64,000 nucleotides of DNA, taken from contig CAZXPW010000012.1 of assembly GCA_964643355.1 (NCBI GenBank), positions 1-64,000 of the forward strand. Direction: 5' to 3'. The notes under the pieces are model-generated. The model was given only the letters and a program-made list of their open reading frames with translations, had not been told where the DNA came from and searched no databases. Shown here piece by piece: positions 22,787-31,751 of the stretch; within the stretch, counting starts at the first letter, position 1, and every line of letters starts with the position of its first letter. The position numbers were made by a program, and so were the translations under genes. Source of the stretch: FEN-1350 sp964643355 (GTDB lineage: Bacteria; Planctomycetota; Phycisphaerae; Sedimentisphaerales; Anaerohalosphaeraceae).

Positions 22787-24400
22787 TTACTCAACTTTCT
22801 GATAGACGCGGACATAGTCGATGAGGAATTTCTGGGGAAAGATCGAGTCGTCGATGCCCTTCTGTCCGCCCCAAGCGCCGCCGATAGCGGTATTGAGGAT
22901 CAGATAATGAGGTTTATCGAACGGCCAGACATCGTTGCCGGTTCCTTCGTTGGCGAAAGAGAAGTACTTCTGGTCATCGAAGAAGAAATCCATGTGATCG
23001 GGGTACCAGTCGACGGCGTAGATATGAAAATCCTCATAGGGGGTTTTGGCTGTAATGCGATTTCCCTTGTTGGTTTTCATGACATGGTTGTAGGCCCGGG
23101 TGTGGATGTTGGCGTGGATGATCTCGGGATCGAAGCCGACATTTTCCATGATGTCAATCTCGCCGCAGGCGGGCCAGCCGAGCGAGCGATTTGCGCCAAG
23201 CATCCAGATGGCCGGCCAGGTTCCGCGCCCGGTCGGGATTTTGGCGCGGACTTCGATGCGGCCATAGACCCACTCGGCCTTGCCGCGCGTGATCAAGCTG
23301 GCGGAGGTATATTCGCCCCTTTCGAACGGTTCCTTTCGCGATTCGATGACGAGGTTGCCGTTTTCAACGCGGGCATTTTCGGGGCGATCCTGGGTGTAAT
23401 ATTGTTTTTCATTGTTGCGGACAAATCCCTTTTCGTAGCCCCACCGGGCCGGATCCGGCCGGCCGTCTTTGTCAAATTCGTCATTCCAGACCAGTTTCCA
23501 GGTCTGGTCGCCGCGCTGAATCTCTTGCGGAACCGCGGCCGTTCGAGCCGGAACGACGGGCAGATTGTCCGGTTGCGAAAACGATTCGACCGGAAGGGTC
23601 CATTTCGATTTCAGTGCGGTCTTGTTTTCCGTGTCTCCCCCGGTCTGGAGGAAGAAGCGATTGCCGTCCAGGCCCGCGTTGATATTCATTGTTGGCGTAT
23701 TGTCCGCGGTGAAGGTCGCCTCCGTCAACGGAAGCCATTTCCCGTCAGGGGTCTGGACCCAGCCATTTCCGAATCGAGCGCGGCGGGACTGTTTGGCGCT
23801 TTGGCCGTTGCGGAAGAAGTCTTCCACGAAGGAATAATAGCCCTTGAGCCATTCCCCCCCGGTCAGGGTTTGAAAACTGGCCATGTGTTTCCATTCGTTC
23901 TTGTCGGGCAGGGCGATGAAAGCCGAATAGGTGGTATATTTTCCCTCTACTTCGGCGCGGACCAGGCAACGGATAGTCTGGCCGATTGTCCAGTCGAAGT
24001 TGATCATGCTCTGGCCGCCGGTGCCTTCGTTTCCAAAGCGTTTGATCCGGACACCCTGGCCGGAAGCGATTACTTTGACGCGCTGGTCTTCGGGAACGGC
24101 ATTCGGATTTTTCTGGTTGCCCGGATCCCAGACGGAAAAGATCGCGACCTTCTTTCCCGGCTCAATCAGATCCTGGATACCGAAGTATCCGTGATTGAAC
24201 CCGCACACGCAGAAATAACTGCCTCTCTGGCTTTCCTGAACGGTGACTTCATTGTAAAATGCCACGGCATCGGGGGCTTTATACCAGAGATGTACCGAAC
24301 GAGCGGCATGAGGCGGAGTTTGCTGGGCTACAAGCAGCGGGATAGCGGGGGCGAGCAAACAAATCCCCACGAACGCGGTTTTGATTCCTCGTCGCATCAT
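22787..24400 (-). CDS. exported DUF3472 - GH16 fusion (beta-glucanase-like)
   Basis: A 537-aa exported protein. After a signal peptide (to about residue 26), residues about 40-270 resemble DUF3472 (VHLWYKAPDAVAFYNEV, GYFGIQDLIEPGKKVAIFSV). Residues about 290-535 are a GH16 jelly roll. The GH16 catalytic strand is GEIDIMENVG (nucleophile and acid/base Glu both present), preceded by WPAIWMLG. It probably cleaves beta-1,3- or mixed glucans (laminarin type) outside the cytoplasm. The ATG at 24400 is chosen because AGGAT lies 7 bp upstream; a TTG at 24406 is possible. The stop lies 18 bp before the CYTH gene start on the same strand. Confidence 0.85.
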   Translation of the reverse strand: MMRRGIKTAFVGICLLAPAIPLLVAQQTPPHAARSVHLWYKAPDAVAFYNEVTVQESQRGSYFCVCGFNHGYFGIQDLIEPGKKVAIFSVWDPGNQKNPNAVPEDQRVKVIASGQGVRIKRFGNEGTGGQSMINFDWTIGQTIRCLVRAEVEGKYTTYSAFIALPDKNEWKHMASFQTLTGGEWLKGYYSFVEDFFRNGQSAKQSRRARFGNGWVQTPDGKWLPLTEATFTADNTPTMNINAGLDGNRFFLQTGGDTENKTALKSKWTLPVESFSQPDNLPVVPARTAAVPQEIQRGDQTWKLVWNDEFDKDGRPDPARWGYEKGFVRNNEKQYYTQDRPENARVENGNLVIESRKEPFERGEYTSASLITRGKAEWVYGRIEVRAKIPTGRGTWPAIWMLGANRSLGWPACGEIDIMENVGFDPEIIHANIHTRAYNHVMKTNKGNRITAKTPYEDFHIYAVDWYPDHMDFFFDDQKYFSFANEGTGNDVWPFDKPHYLILNTAIGGAWGGQKGIDDSIFPQKFLIDYVRVYQKVE

Positions 24401-24568
24401 GATCAATCCTTTCGATGAATTGCAAAGTCGGCGGTATTATATCCGGCTTGGGGAGGGCTTACAATCCTTTGGCTATATTGGGTCGAACAACCGGATTCTT
24501 TGCTTGTCGGCGCAAATGCTGCCCGATACAATAGCCGGAGTTTTTGTTCTCGATCCCAGGAACCGACA

Positions 24569-25759
24569 ATGCTATTGCCAATACGAACCAGTATCGTACC
24601 CGCTCGAACGCCGTATGCCAACTATGTGCTGATCGGTCTGAATGTGGTCATCTTTCTGTTGACCTACCATCCGCATTATATCCGGATCGGGGGGGCCGTT
24701 CAGGCCGAACCGCTTCGGTTCTGGGCCCAGCAGTTCATGCTGCACCCGGCGAATGCCTACCTGTGGCAGTTTGTCAGCTACGCTTTCCTCCACGGAAGCT
24801 GGATGCACCTGATCGGCAACATGTACTTTTTGTTTCTGTTCGGTCAGAATGTCAACGATCGGCTGGGCACGATCAGCTATGTTTGTCTGTATCTGGCCGG
24901 GGCGATTTTTTCCGGGATCGGCCATATGATGTTCAGCACTCTGATTCCGGTTCTGGGGGCCAGCGGTGCGGTGGCCGCGATCACGGGGGCTTACCTGGTT
25001 TTGTTTCCTCGAACGCTGATTACGGTGGTTTATTGGTTTTTCATCATCGGAACGGCGGAATTCTCGGCCCTGTTTTTCATCGCCTTCAAGCTGATCGTGT
25101 ATGATAACATCCTTGAACCCCAGTTTGCTCCGGCCGCAGTCGCGTATTCGGCTCATTTAGCCGGATATGCGTTTGGGATGATCGCTTCCCTTCTGCTGAT
25201 TGCCCTGGGTTTTATCGGACGAACGCAGGAGGACCTGTGGTTTATGCTCCGCCAATGGAATCGCCGCCGTCATTACCGCGACATTACCGCCGACGGATAC
25301 GATCCCTTCCGAGGCCAGAGGGTGCGTAAACCGATCGATGCCCGCGTCAGCGACACTTCCCCGGTCTCATCCGTGACCGACGGAGCCGGCAACCTGCGAT
25401 CCGACATCCTCTCTCTCCTCCACGGGCATAACCTGCCGACGGCTGCACAACGATATCAGGAACTCCTGGCCCAGGATCCTGCGGCGGTCCTGCCCCGGCA
25501 GGCCCAGATGGATGTGGCCAACCAGTTGATGTCTGTCGGCCAGTGGAAGCCCGCCGCGCAAGCGTATGAATTATACCTAACGCATTACGGCGGATATGAA
25601 TACGCCGAGCAGGTTCATCTCATGCTCGGATTGCTGTATGGCCGATATTTACAGAATCCGGACCGGGCGAGAGAATTTCTGCGCAGGGCGTGGGACTCCC
25701 TCTCGGATCCGGCCCAGAAAGACTTGTGTAAAGCGGAATTGGATCGATTGGGCGGATAA
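24569..25759 (+). CDS. rhomboid intramembrane serine protease with C-terminal TPR region
   Basis: A 396-aa protein. The rhomboid core (about 20-230) has FLHGSWMHLIGNMYFLFLFG (HxxxN loop), the catalytic Ser in LGASGAV (about 132) and the catalytic His in AYSAHLAGYAFG (about 196). The soluble C-terminus (about 275-396) contains helical repeats that look like TPRs (ANQLMSVGQWKPAAQAYELY). The family cuts membrane proteins within the bilayer; the substrate is unknown. Start ATG 24569 follows AGGA. The 168-bp gap to the divergent GH16 gene probably holds both promoters. Confidence 0.88.
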   Translation: MLLPIRTSIVPARTPYANYVLIGLNVVIFLLTYHPHYIRIGGAVQAEPLRFWAQQFMLHPANAYLWQFVSYAFLHGSWMHLIGNMYFLFLFGQNVNDRLGTISYVCLYLAGAIFSGIGHMMFSTLIPVLGASGAVAAITGAYLVLFPRTLITVVYWFFIIGTAEFSALFFIAFKLIVYDNILEPQFAPAAVAYSAHLAGYAFGMIASLLLIALGFIGRTQEDLWFMLRQWNRRRHYRDITADGYDPFRGQRVRKPIDARVSDTSPVSSVTDGAGNLRSDILSLLHGHNLPTAAQRYQELLAQDPAAVLPRQAQMDVANQLMSVGQWKPAAQAYELYLTHYGGYEYAEQVHLMLGLLYGRYLQNPDRAREFLRRAWDSLSDPAQKDLCKAELDRLGG

Positions 25760-25921
25760 TTCAAAGGGGGTGAAACCTTTGGATGGTTTGCGTGTTTTTC
25801 TATGGGATGGTTTCGATCCTGGGTCGAAACCCGGAGGGTGGTTTCCTGTTGCCGAAACAGGCCGCAATCGAATAGAATACATTGGAAAATGATCGATGAT
25901 TCAGATATTGGGGAGTCGAAC

Positions 25922-27325
25922 ATGAATGCTTTCAGGATGAAAATGACAGGTAGCTATGGATGGCTGTTCCTCGTGATGCTGCTGACGGCAAGCTCCACGG
26001 GACAGCAACCGGCCGGACAGCCGGCCATGCCGGAACCGGAAAAACCCTATATCGCCGAGGTCGTCGGCGCGGATGTGTATGTACGCTCCGGTCCGGGAAC
26101 GGCCTATTACTTTACCACCAAGCTAAGCCAACCGGCAAAAGTCACAGTCCTGGACCACAAATTCACCTGGGCCCAGATCGTCCCCCCGGATGGAAGTTTC
26201 TCCTGGGTATCCAAGAGTTATGTGAAACTTGATCCGGCCAATCCGGGGATCGGTATCATTGACGGGCAGGCCGTGCGAATCTGGGCCGGTTCCGAGGCCG
26301 TTGAGCCGATGCGATCCACTTCGCTTCAGGCCAAACTCAACGACGGCGACACCGTCAAGCTCCTGGGTCCCGTCGAGGCCAAGGGCGATTATTACAAGAT
26401 TGTCCCGCCCGCCAGCGCCCGGTTGTGGATCAGCCGGGAATTTCTCAAATATGTGGGTCCGGCCCCGAAGACGACGGTGGTTCTACCGCCTCGACCGGGA
26501 ACGGATAAACCGACGACTCCGGGAACCACGACAACCCCCGCACCGACTCCGGGAACCACAACGACGACCGCGGCCCCCATGGGTCCAAAATCGGAAACGG
26601 AAAAACCGGTAACGCCGGAGATTCCATCGCCCGGAACGAAGACGGAGACTGCGGCGACCCCTCCGACGCCGGAAACGACAAAGCCGGTCGTCGAGGAAAA
26701 AAAGGAATCGCCGGAGAAGATTCGCGAGAAGGAGCTGATCCAACAATGCCGGAAACTGGCTGAACAGGTAATCGCCGAACTCAACAAGCCGTTGCAGGAG
26801 CAAAACTACAGCGCGACCCGTCAACAACTGGAAGCGATCTCGGCCGATCCGATGGCCGGGAATGCCAAGATCTTCGCCGATTACTACATCGAGCGTATCG
26901 ACGCCTATGAGCTGGCCCGCGAAGCCGGAAAAGCCATCCACCAGCAGGACAGCACGCTGGACAAAATTCGTCAGGATATTCGCAAAAATCTGGCCGAGAA
27001 GCTGGCCGCGATTCCGGATCCGGGAAAGTATATTCTGACCGGCATCATCAAGGAATCGCTGGTCTATACGCCCAAGACCGGGCAGAAACGATATCTGATC
27101 GTCAACGAAACCGGTAAGATCCTCGGTTATGCGATTCCGGCCAGCAACACCGCCGAATCGATGGTGACTCCGTTACTCGGCAAGAAGGTCGGCCTGATCG
27201 GAAAGCCCGGACCCGATTCGAAAAATCCGATGGCGCTGATCGAATTTACGGGAATTGAGGAACTCCAGGACACGCCGGCGGTCAAACCTTCGGAGGTCAA
27301 ACCCGCGGAGAAGCCAGCCGCATAA
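25922..27325 (+). CDS. exported bacterial SH3-domain protein
   Basis: A 467-aa secreted protein. After the signal peptide (about 1-29) there are two SH3b-like domains (about 40-105, ADVYVRSGPGTAYYFTTKL; and about 110-175), then a Pro/Thr-rich linker with repeated GTTTT(T)APT-like units (about 185-260), a helical region (about 265-400) and a small beta-rich C-terminal domain. SH3b domains usually bind peptidoglycan or protein surfaces. Function unknown. GGGGAG precedes the ATG; a strong terminator follows. Confidence 0.8.
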   Translation: MNAFRMKMTGSYGWLFLVMLLTASSTGQQPAGQPAMPEPEKPYIAEVVGADVYVRSGPGTAYYFTTKLSQPAKVTVLDHKFTWAQIVPPDGSFSWVSKSYVKLDPANPGIGIIDGQAVRIWAGSEAVEPMRSTSLQAKLNDGDTVKLLGPVEAKGDYYKIVPPASARLWISREFLKYVGPAPKTTVVLPPRPGTDKPTTPGTTTTPAPTPGTTTTTAAPMGPKSETEKPVTPEIPSPGTKTETAATPPTPETTKPVVEEKKESPEKIREKELIQQCRKLAEQVIAELNKPLQEQNYSATRQQLEAISADPMAGNAKIFADYYIERIDAYELAREAGKAIHQQDSTLDKIRQDIRKNLAEKLAAIPDPGKYILTGIIKESLVYTPKTGQKRYLIVNETGKILGYAIPASNTAESMVTPLLGKKVGLIGKPGPDSKNPMALIEFTGIEELQDTPAVKPSEVKPAEKPAA

Positions 27326-27350
27326 GGCGGACTCCAGAGCGCGAAACCTC

Positions 27351-27393
27351 AAAGACCTTTCCGAGGAATCCGGCGGGAAGGTCTTTTCATTTG
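27351..27393 (+). terminator. rho-independent terminator after the SH3 gene
   Basis: Stem AAAGACCTT (27351-27359) pairs with AAGGTCTTT (27378-27386), followed by TTTCATTT. It separates this gene from the convergent pgpA operon. Confidence 0.65.
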
Positions 27394-27415
27394 ATGCGCC
27401 CGGGAAGGCACTCGT

Positions 27416-27907
27416 TTATTGTATCAGCCAGAGACGAGCGATGATTTGCAGAACGATCATCGTCTGGATTCCCGCGGCCAGATCATCGCAGAGGATCCCC
27501 CAGCCCCTGGGAAGATTTTCCAGTTGTCGGGCGGGGGGCAGCTTGAGGGTGTCGAAAAGGCGGTACAAGAAAAATCCGATCCCCATCGTCCACAGGATTG
27601 TCTTGCCCTCGGCAATTGCCGGCAGAGCGAGAAAGGCGATCGCCTGACCGGCGACCTCGTCACAGACGATCTGGCCGGGGTCCTCGTCTCCGGCAATGGC
27701 AATGACCTCGGGAGAGAATCGCACACAGATCACGGAAGCCGTTGCCGCCACGATCAGCAGCGCCGCGGTGATCGCCCAGGGGGGCGTTGCCGCCGCGCAC
27801 AACAGTCCGAACAACAAAGTCGAGGGAATCGACCCCCAGGAGCCCGGAGCCCACGGCAAAAACCCCATCCCCAGACACGAAGTGTACCATTGTTTCCAAT
27901 GTTTCAT
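27416..27907 (-). CDS. pgpA: phosphatidylglycerophosphatase A
   Basis: A 163-aa membrane enzyme with the PgpA signature residues: APGSWGS near the start, the acidic motif DEDPGQIVCDEVAGQ in the middle, and FDTLKLPPARQLENLPRG plus ILCDDLAAG at the end. It removes the phosphate of phosphatidylglycerophosphate, the step after PgsA, whose gene is at 40 kb. The ATG at 27907 overlaps the dgt stop as ATGA, so it is the last gene of the lipoprotein-HIT-dgt operon. Confidence 0.9.
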   Translation of the reverse strand: MKHWKQWYTSCLGMGFLPWAPGSWGSIPSTLLFGLLCAAATPPWAITAALLIVAATASVICVRFSPEVIAIAGDEDPGQIVCDEVAGQAIAFLALPAIAEGKTILWTMGIGFFLYRLFDTLKLPPARQLENLPRGWGILCDDLAAGIQTMIVLQIIARLWLIQ

Positions 27908-29001
27908 ACGGTTCCCTTCAGCCGGCTGAGACAATATCGATCGGTCATCCCCGCGATATAATCACAGACGGTTCGCTGCAGGCCCTGTGATTCGATCCTC
28001 TTGCGGTAATATCGCGGCATCTTTTCGGGTGCGGAACACAAGTCGTTGAACACATCGGATATCCACTCTTTGACTTTGCGGCTCACCTCTTGCAAAGACG
28101 GATGCAGATAGAAATTCCGCAGCAGAAACGCTTCGAGTTCGCGCAGATCCGATTCGACGGCCCCGCTCAAGCCGATGAGCGGCCGCCCCGCCGCATAGAC
28201 TTGCTCAATCGACCGCGCTCTCGACCGCCCCAATGTATCCCGTGAACTTTCGATCACATTCCTGACCAACAAGTCCAGGAGCGTTTTGACGGTACGGGTT
28301 CGGCGGATTACGCGGTCGGCGATTCGATCGGCGCCGATTTTCTCCCGTGCCAGGGCAAAGAGCCGAACCGATTGCAGGTCGGATTCTTCGATCAATCCCG
28401 ACAGAAGGCCATCCTCCAGATCGTGACAATTGTAGGCGACACGGTCGGCAGCGTCGGCGATCTGTCCTTCCAGCGTGGGGACCGGCTCAGAGAACTCGTC
28501 CGATTCGGATGTGTCGTATGGACTGTGGTGTCGCCCGAAACCCAGACGGGTTTCGTAGCACAGGTTCAATCCCTCGAATGTCTCGTACGGATGTTCCAGA
28601 CAATCGACAATCCGCAGGGTTTGCCGATTGTGCTCGAAACCTCCCCAGGGTTTCATCAACTCGTCGAGGACCTGTTCTCCGGAATGGCCAAAGGGACTGT
28701 GCCCCAGGTCATGTCCCAGACAAATCGCCTCGGTCAGGATTTCATTCACTTCCAGAACCCGCGCGACGGTGCGGCCGATCTGGGCGACTTCGATGGTGTG
28801 CGTCAACCGGGTTCGGTAATTCTCGTTGATGCCGGGGGTGAAGACCTGCGTTTTCCCCTCCAGACGGCGAAACGCGGAACAATGGATGATGCGGTCACGA
28901 TCGCGTTCGAAGGCCGAACGATAGGGGTGTTCGGGTTCGAGAATCGCTCGTCCGCGGCTGCGGGATTCGTCCATCGCGTAGGGGGCGAGGGGGGGCTTCA
29001 T
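27904..29001 (-). CDS. dgt: deoxyguanosinetriphosphate triphosphohydrolase-like protein
   Basis: A 365-aa HD-domain enzyme: CSAFRRLEGKTQV, RLTHTIEVAQIGR (first His), and the HD motif in GHDLGHSPFGHSGE. Length and spacing match the short, dGTPase type 2 family. It removes triphosphate from dNTPs and controls nucleotide pools. The upstream frame is open to 29154 but overlaps the HIT gene, so the ATG at 29001, 16 bp after the HIT stop, is used. Confidence 0.9.
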   Translation of the reverse strand: MKPPLAPYAMDESRSRGRAILEPEHPYRSAFERDRDRIIHCSAFRRLEGKTQVFTPGINENYRTRLTHTIEVAQIGRTVARVLEVNEILTEAICLGHDLGHSPFGHSGEQVLDELMKPWGGFEHNRQTLRIVDCLEHPYETFEGLNLCYETRLGFGRHHSPYDTSESDEFSEPVPTLEGQIADAADRVAYNCHDLEDGLLSGLIEESDLQSVRLFALAREKIGADRIADRVIRRTRTVKTLLDLLVRNVIESSRDTLGRSRARSIEQVYAAGRPLIGLSGAVESDLRELEAFLLRNFYLHPSLQEVSRKVKEWISDVFNDLCSAPEKMPRYYRKRIESQGLQRTVCDYIAGMTDRYCLSRLKGTV

Positions 29002-29017
29002 TTCAGATGATATCCCT

Positions 29018-29527
29018 CTACAAAGATGGAAGTTTTTGTTCTTCACTGATTTGTCGAAGCTGGTCGTACAGATCCCGCAACCCCTGGCTGATGACATCGA
29101 TTTGCCCACAGACGGCCATGTAATTGGTGTCGCCGTTCCACCGGGGAACCACATGAATATGCAGATGACCCGGCAGGCCGGCCCCCGCGCACCGGCCGAA
29201 ATTCATGCCGACATTGAATCCCTGCGGATGAATCGCGGCCGTCAGGACCTTTTGGCATTCCCGAACCATCTTGATTAACTGGGTCATTTCCTCCTCGCCG
29301 GCTTCGGACAAATCGGCGATGTGTCGGTTGGGACAGATGAGCATGTGCCCATTGTTATAGGGGTATCGGTTAAAAACGACAAAGGCATATGCGGTCCGCC
29401 AGAGGACCAGGTTGTCGACATCTTGCAGGGGATTGCGGACATATTCACACAAAAAACAGCCGTCGGGTCTGTGCAGACCCCGAATATATTCCATCCGCCA
29501 CGGCGCCCACAGATTCTTTCGTTTCAC
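29018..29527 (-). CDS. HIT family protein (Ap4A phosphorylase-like)
   Basis: A 169-aa histidine-triad protein with GLPGHLHIHVVPRWNGDTNY (triad) and FNRYPYNNGHMLICPNRH, as in the diadenosine-tetraphosphate phosphorylase/FHIT-like branch. CXXC near the start (CFLCEY) may bind zinc. It likely hydrolyses or phosphorolyses dinucleoside polyphosphates. GTG start at 29527 has GGGAG 8 bp upstream; the lipoprotein gene ends 42 bp before it on the same strand. Confidence 0.9.
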   Translation of the reverse strand: MKRKNLWAPWRMEYIRGLHRPDGCFLCEYVRNPLQDVDNLVLWRTAYAFVVFNRYPYNNGHMLICPNRHIADLSEAGEEEMTQLIKMVRECQKVLTAAIHPQGFNVGMNFGRCAGAGLPGHLHIHVVPRWNGDTNYMAVCGQIDVISQGLRDLYDQLRQISEEQKLPSL

Positions 29528-29569
29528 GCGTCGCTCCCCTGCCCAACCGGGCCCTTCCGAAATCTCGGC

Positions 29570-30550
29570 CTACTCGGCGATTTGCCGGATGCTGACTTGT
29601 TGATCGACGGTGATCTGGGGCAACGAATTACCCAGCGGCAACAGAAACTCGGCGGCGATTTCGACTTTCCACTTCTGTTCATCGCTCTCCAGCAAACCCT
29701 GATCCAGATTGATCACCGTCGTCCCCGATCCCTGCAGGGTGTTGAAGCGGTAATTTCGCATCACGGCAAACAAGCTACCCTTCAAATTGAACTTTCCCTC
29801 GTAGGGCGTCGGCCAATTGGGGATTTCCTTGTCGGTGAGCGCGAATGTGCTGGCAATGATCGCCTTTTTCGGATTTTCCTGATCCTGCACCTCGGCCAGT
29901 CGATAGGTGGTTTCCCGGCCAATGGGCAAAGGGAGGGGGGACATCAGCAGTTGGACCGCTTTCCATTCTTTGTCCGGCCGGACGCCGGCGGTGGGATTCT
30001 TCACCGCGGCCGAACTGTCCCACAGATACCATTGCATGGCGATAAAGTCGATCAGCATATCGGGATCTTTGACGGCCGTCGGCGCCTTAACCCCTTCGAT
30101 GAAGGAAGCGGCCGCCAGTTCCTTGACGAGCTTGTTCAGTTCCGAATAATCCTCGATCCGGCCGGTGGGCGTGACGGTAAACCGGAAGGTCTTGCCGGCC
30201 AGATCCTCGGCCACATCGCGGGTTTTCCCGGCCGAAGTCCCGCGAATCGAATCGCGATTGACTTTGGCGGAAACGCACTTGCCTTCAATGGTACTCAGCC
30301 CGAACGGATTCGATTCGACGGCGCGATACTCCATCGTCAGCTCCAACGATTCGTTGACGGTATGGCTTTGCGTCCGCTCCGGTTTGTCCCCCGTCAAACG
30401 GATTTCGACTTTGCGCTGCGTGCTCATCGTGTATCGCACGGGAGCGTCCGTCGGAAAATCCACCAGCAGGACCGTTGGCGAACCCGTTTGGCATCCCGTC
30501 AAAACCAGTATCAGGATGACCGTTGTCGAAACCTTGATCCCTTGTCGCAA
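29570..30550 (-). CDS. lipoprotein of unknown function, second of two in tandem
   Basis: A 326-aa lipoprotein: signal peptide with lipobox LVLTGC (Cys about residue 20), then a beta-rich mature domain. Its body alternates short strands (RYTMSTQRKVEIRL, GKTFRFTVTPTGRIEDYS) in the same pattern as the upstream neighbour, including a phosphate-like GKTFRF/GKSYKI motif preceded by an acid-rich helix. It appears to be a diverged paralogue of the 30600-31565 gene. No known family named with confidence. Confidence 0.7.
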   Translation of the reverse strand: MRQGIKVSTTVILILVLTGCQTGSPTVLLVDFPTDAPVRYTMSTQRKVEIRLTGDKPERTQSHTVNESLELTMEYRAVESNPFGLSTIEGKCVSAKVNRDSIRGTSAGKTRDVAEDLAGKTFRFTVTPTGRIEDYSELNKLVKELAAASFIEGVKAPTAVKDPDMLIDFIAMQWYLWDSSAAVKNPTAGVRPDKEWKAVQLLMSPLPLPIGRETTYRLAEVQDQENPKKAIIASTFALTDKEIPNWPTPYEGKFNLKGSLFAVMRNYRFNTLQGSGTTVINLDQGLLESDEQKWKVEIAAEFLLPLGNSLPQITVDQQVSIRQIAE

Positions 30551-30599
30551 AGGCCGTCTTCCTTTCTGATCGAATTGATTGGCAGTCTGATCGGGTGGA

Positions 30600-31565
30600 T
30601 TATTGCACTTTGGCCAGATCGAAGTTGTAGGTGAACCGCATCGTCAGAGTATCCGGCCCCTTGTCCGGTTTTTGATCGGCGGGGGCTTCGGAAGCCAGGT
30701 AAGTCACTACGAGTTTTTCCTGATACTTTCGGACGATTCCCGTTCCGGTCTCTAACACCAGTTGTCCCTCGTAGCTTTCCTGCGTGTCGAACATTTTGGC
30801 GAAAGGTCCCATGGTGTCCATGGCTTTGGAGCCATCCTTGACGGGTTCCTTGCTTTCTTTGCCGATCATCTTCACGACGGCGACGGGATTGTCCTTGCCT
30901 CCCTCGACCTTGTCGAGGGTATATACCTTCTCGTAATTTTTCGGCGCCAGCAAACCGGCCGGCGACTGGACGACCTTTGTCCAGCTCTTGCCCGACGCCA
31001 TGGTTACCGAATCGCCTTCCGGCATCGCGACAATCTGGTGTCGTTCGACAATCCGCTCATCAGACAAAAACGCCTGGGCCAGCTTGCCTTCGTAGCCGGC
31101 ATCCGAAATCTTGCGGGCCTCGGCGGCGTCCAGAACGCTGACCTTGCCGTCGCGGCCGAGAGTGATCTTGTAGCTTTTGCCGATCAACTGGGCGAAAGGT
31201 TTTTGCAGATCTTCCGGTCGGGCGCTATTGAAGTCGAACTTGACGCTGTTTTTGTCGGTAACGATATACTCGATTGCTTTTATCGTGATTGTCGCTATCG
31301 CGCCGGCCTTTGGATCTACGGCGTCCACCTTCTGGTCATAGGTTACGACAGCCAGCGTCTTGGTCTGATCTTCCTTGACTTTCGGCGGTTCCATTGACGG
31401 CTGTTCGAATTTGAAATCCTTGATGGTTTCGGTCATGACCTTGTAGGTCGCCATCTCGCCGGCCTTCAAATTCAGGGTCATCTGGGCTTGAGAGCCGCAA
31501 CCGGCCATCATCGTCAGCCCCAGCCCCGCCACTGCTATCATCGCGATCCGCATGTTTCGATTCAT
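30600..31565 (-). CDS. lipoprotein of unknown function, first of two in tandem
   Basis: A 321-aa lipoprotein with lipobox MMAGC near residue 23. The mature part shares layout with the next gene: an early ATYKVMTETIKDF strand, a middle PFAQLIGKSYKITLGRDGKV segment, and a C-terminal LTMRFTYNFDLAKV strand. Both look like the DUF6263-type beta-barrel proteins found in planctomycetes, but that is an impression, not a search result. It heads a five-gene run (two lipoproteins, HIT, dgt, pgpA); a candidate promoter is 52 bp upstream. Confidence 0.7.
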   Translation of the reverse strand: MNRNMRIAMIAVAGLGLTMMAGCGSQAQMTLNLKAGEMATYKVMTETIKDFKFEQPSMEPPKVKEDQTKTLAVVTYDQKVDAVDPKAGAIATITIKAIEYIVTDKNSVKFDFNSARPEDLQKPFAQLIGKSYKITLGRDGKVSVLDAAEARKISDAGYEGKLAQAFLSDERIVERHQIVAMPEGDSVTMASGKSWTKVVQSPAGLLAPKNYEKVYTLDKVEGGKDNPVAVVKMIGKESKEPVKDGSKAMDTMGPFAKMFDTQESYEGQLVLETGTGIVRKYQEKLVVTYLASEAPADQKPDKGPDTLTMRFTYNFDLAKVQ

Positions 31566-31616
31566 TGCCGACTCCTTCCTTGCGAAAGTTTGGTTTTAGA
31601 CTTCACAGCACTTACC

Positions 31617-31644
31617 ATTATACTCGCCCGATTTGCGGCGACAA
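31617..31644 (-). promoter_or_regulatory. candidate promoter of the lipoprotein-HIT-dgt-pgpA operon
   Basis: On the minus strand TTGTCG (31644-31639), 16-bp spacer, perfect TATAAT (31622-31617), then about 50 nt to the ATG. The 186-bp gap to the AKR stop holds nothing else recognised. Confidence 0.4.
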
Positions 31645-31751
31645 TTCCCATTTTATCGGAAAAACCTTCCCCCAGACATAAATTCAAAACCCTATCAGGC
31701 AGACAATGGGATTCTGTCAGCCCCCGACATTTTCCGGCCCGATTCTCAGCA

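Noticed and set aside
22907..24418. 503-codon open frame opposite the DUF3472-GH16 gene
   Set aside because: The minus strand carries the signal peptide and GH16 active site, so the plus-strand frame is a shadow.
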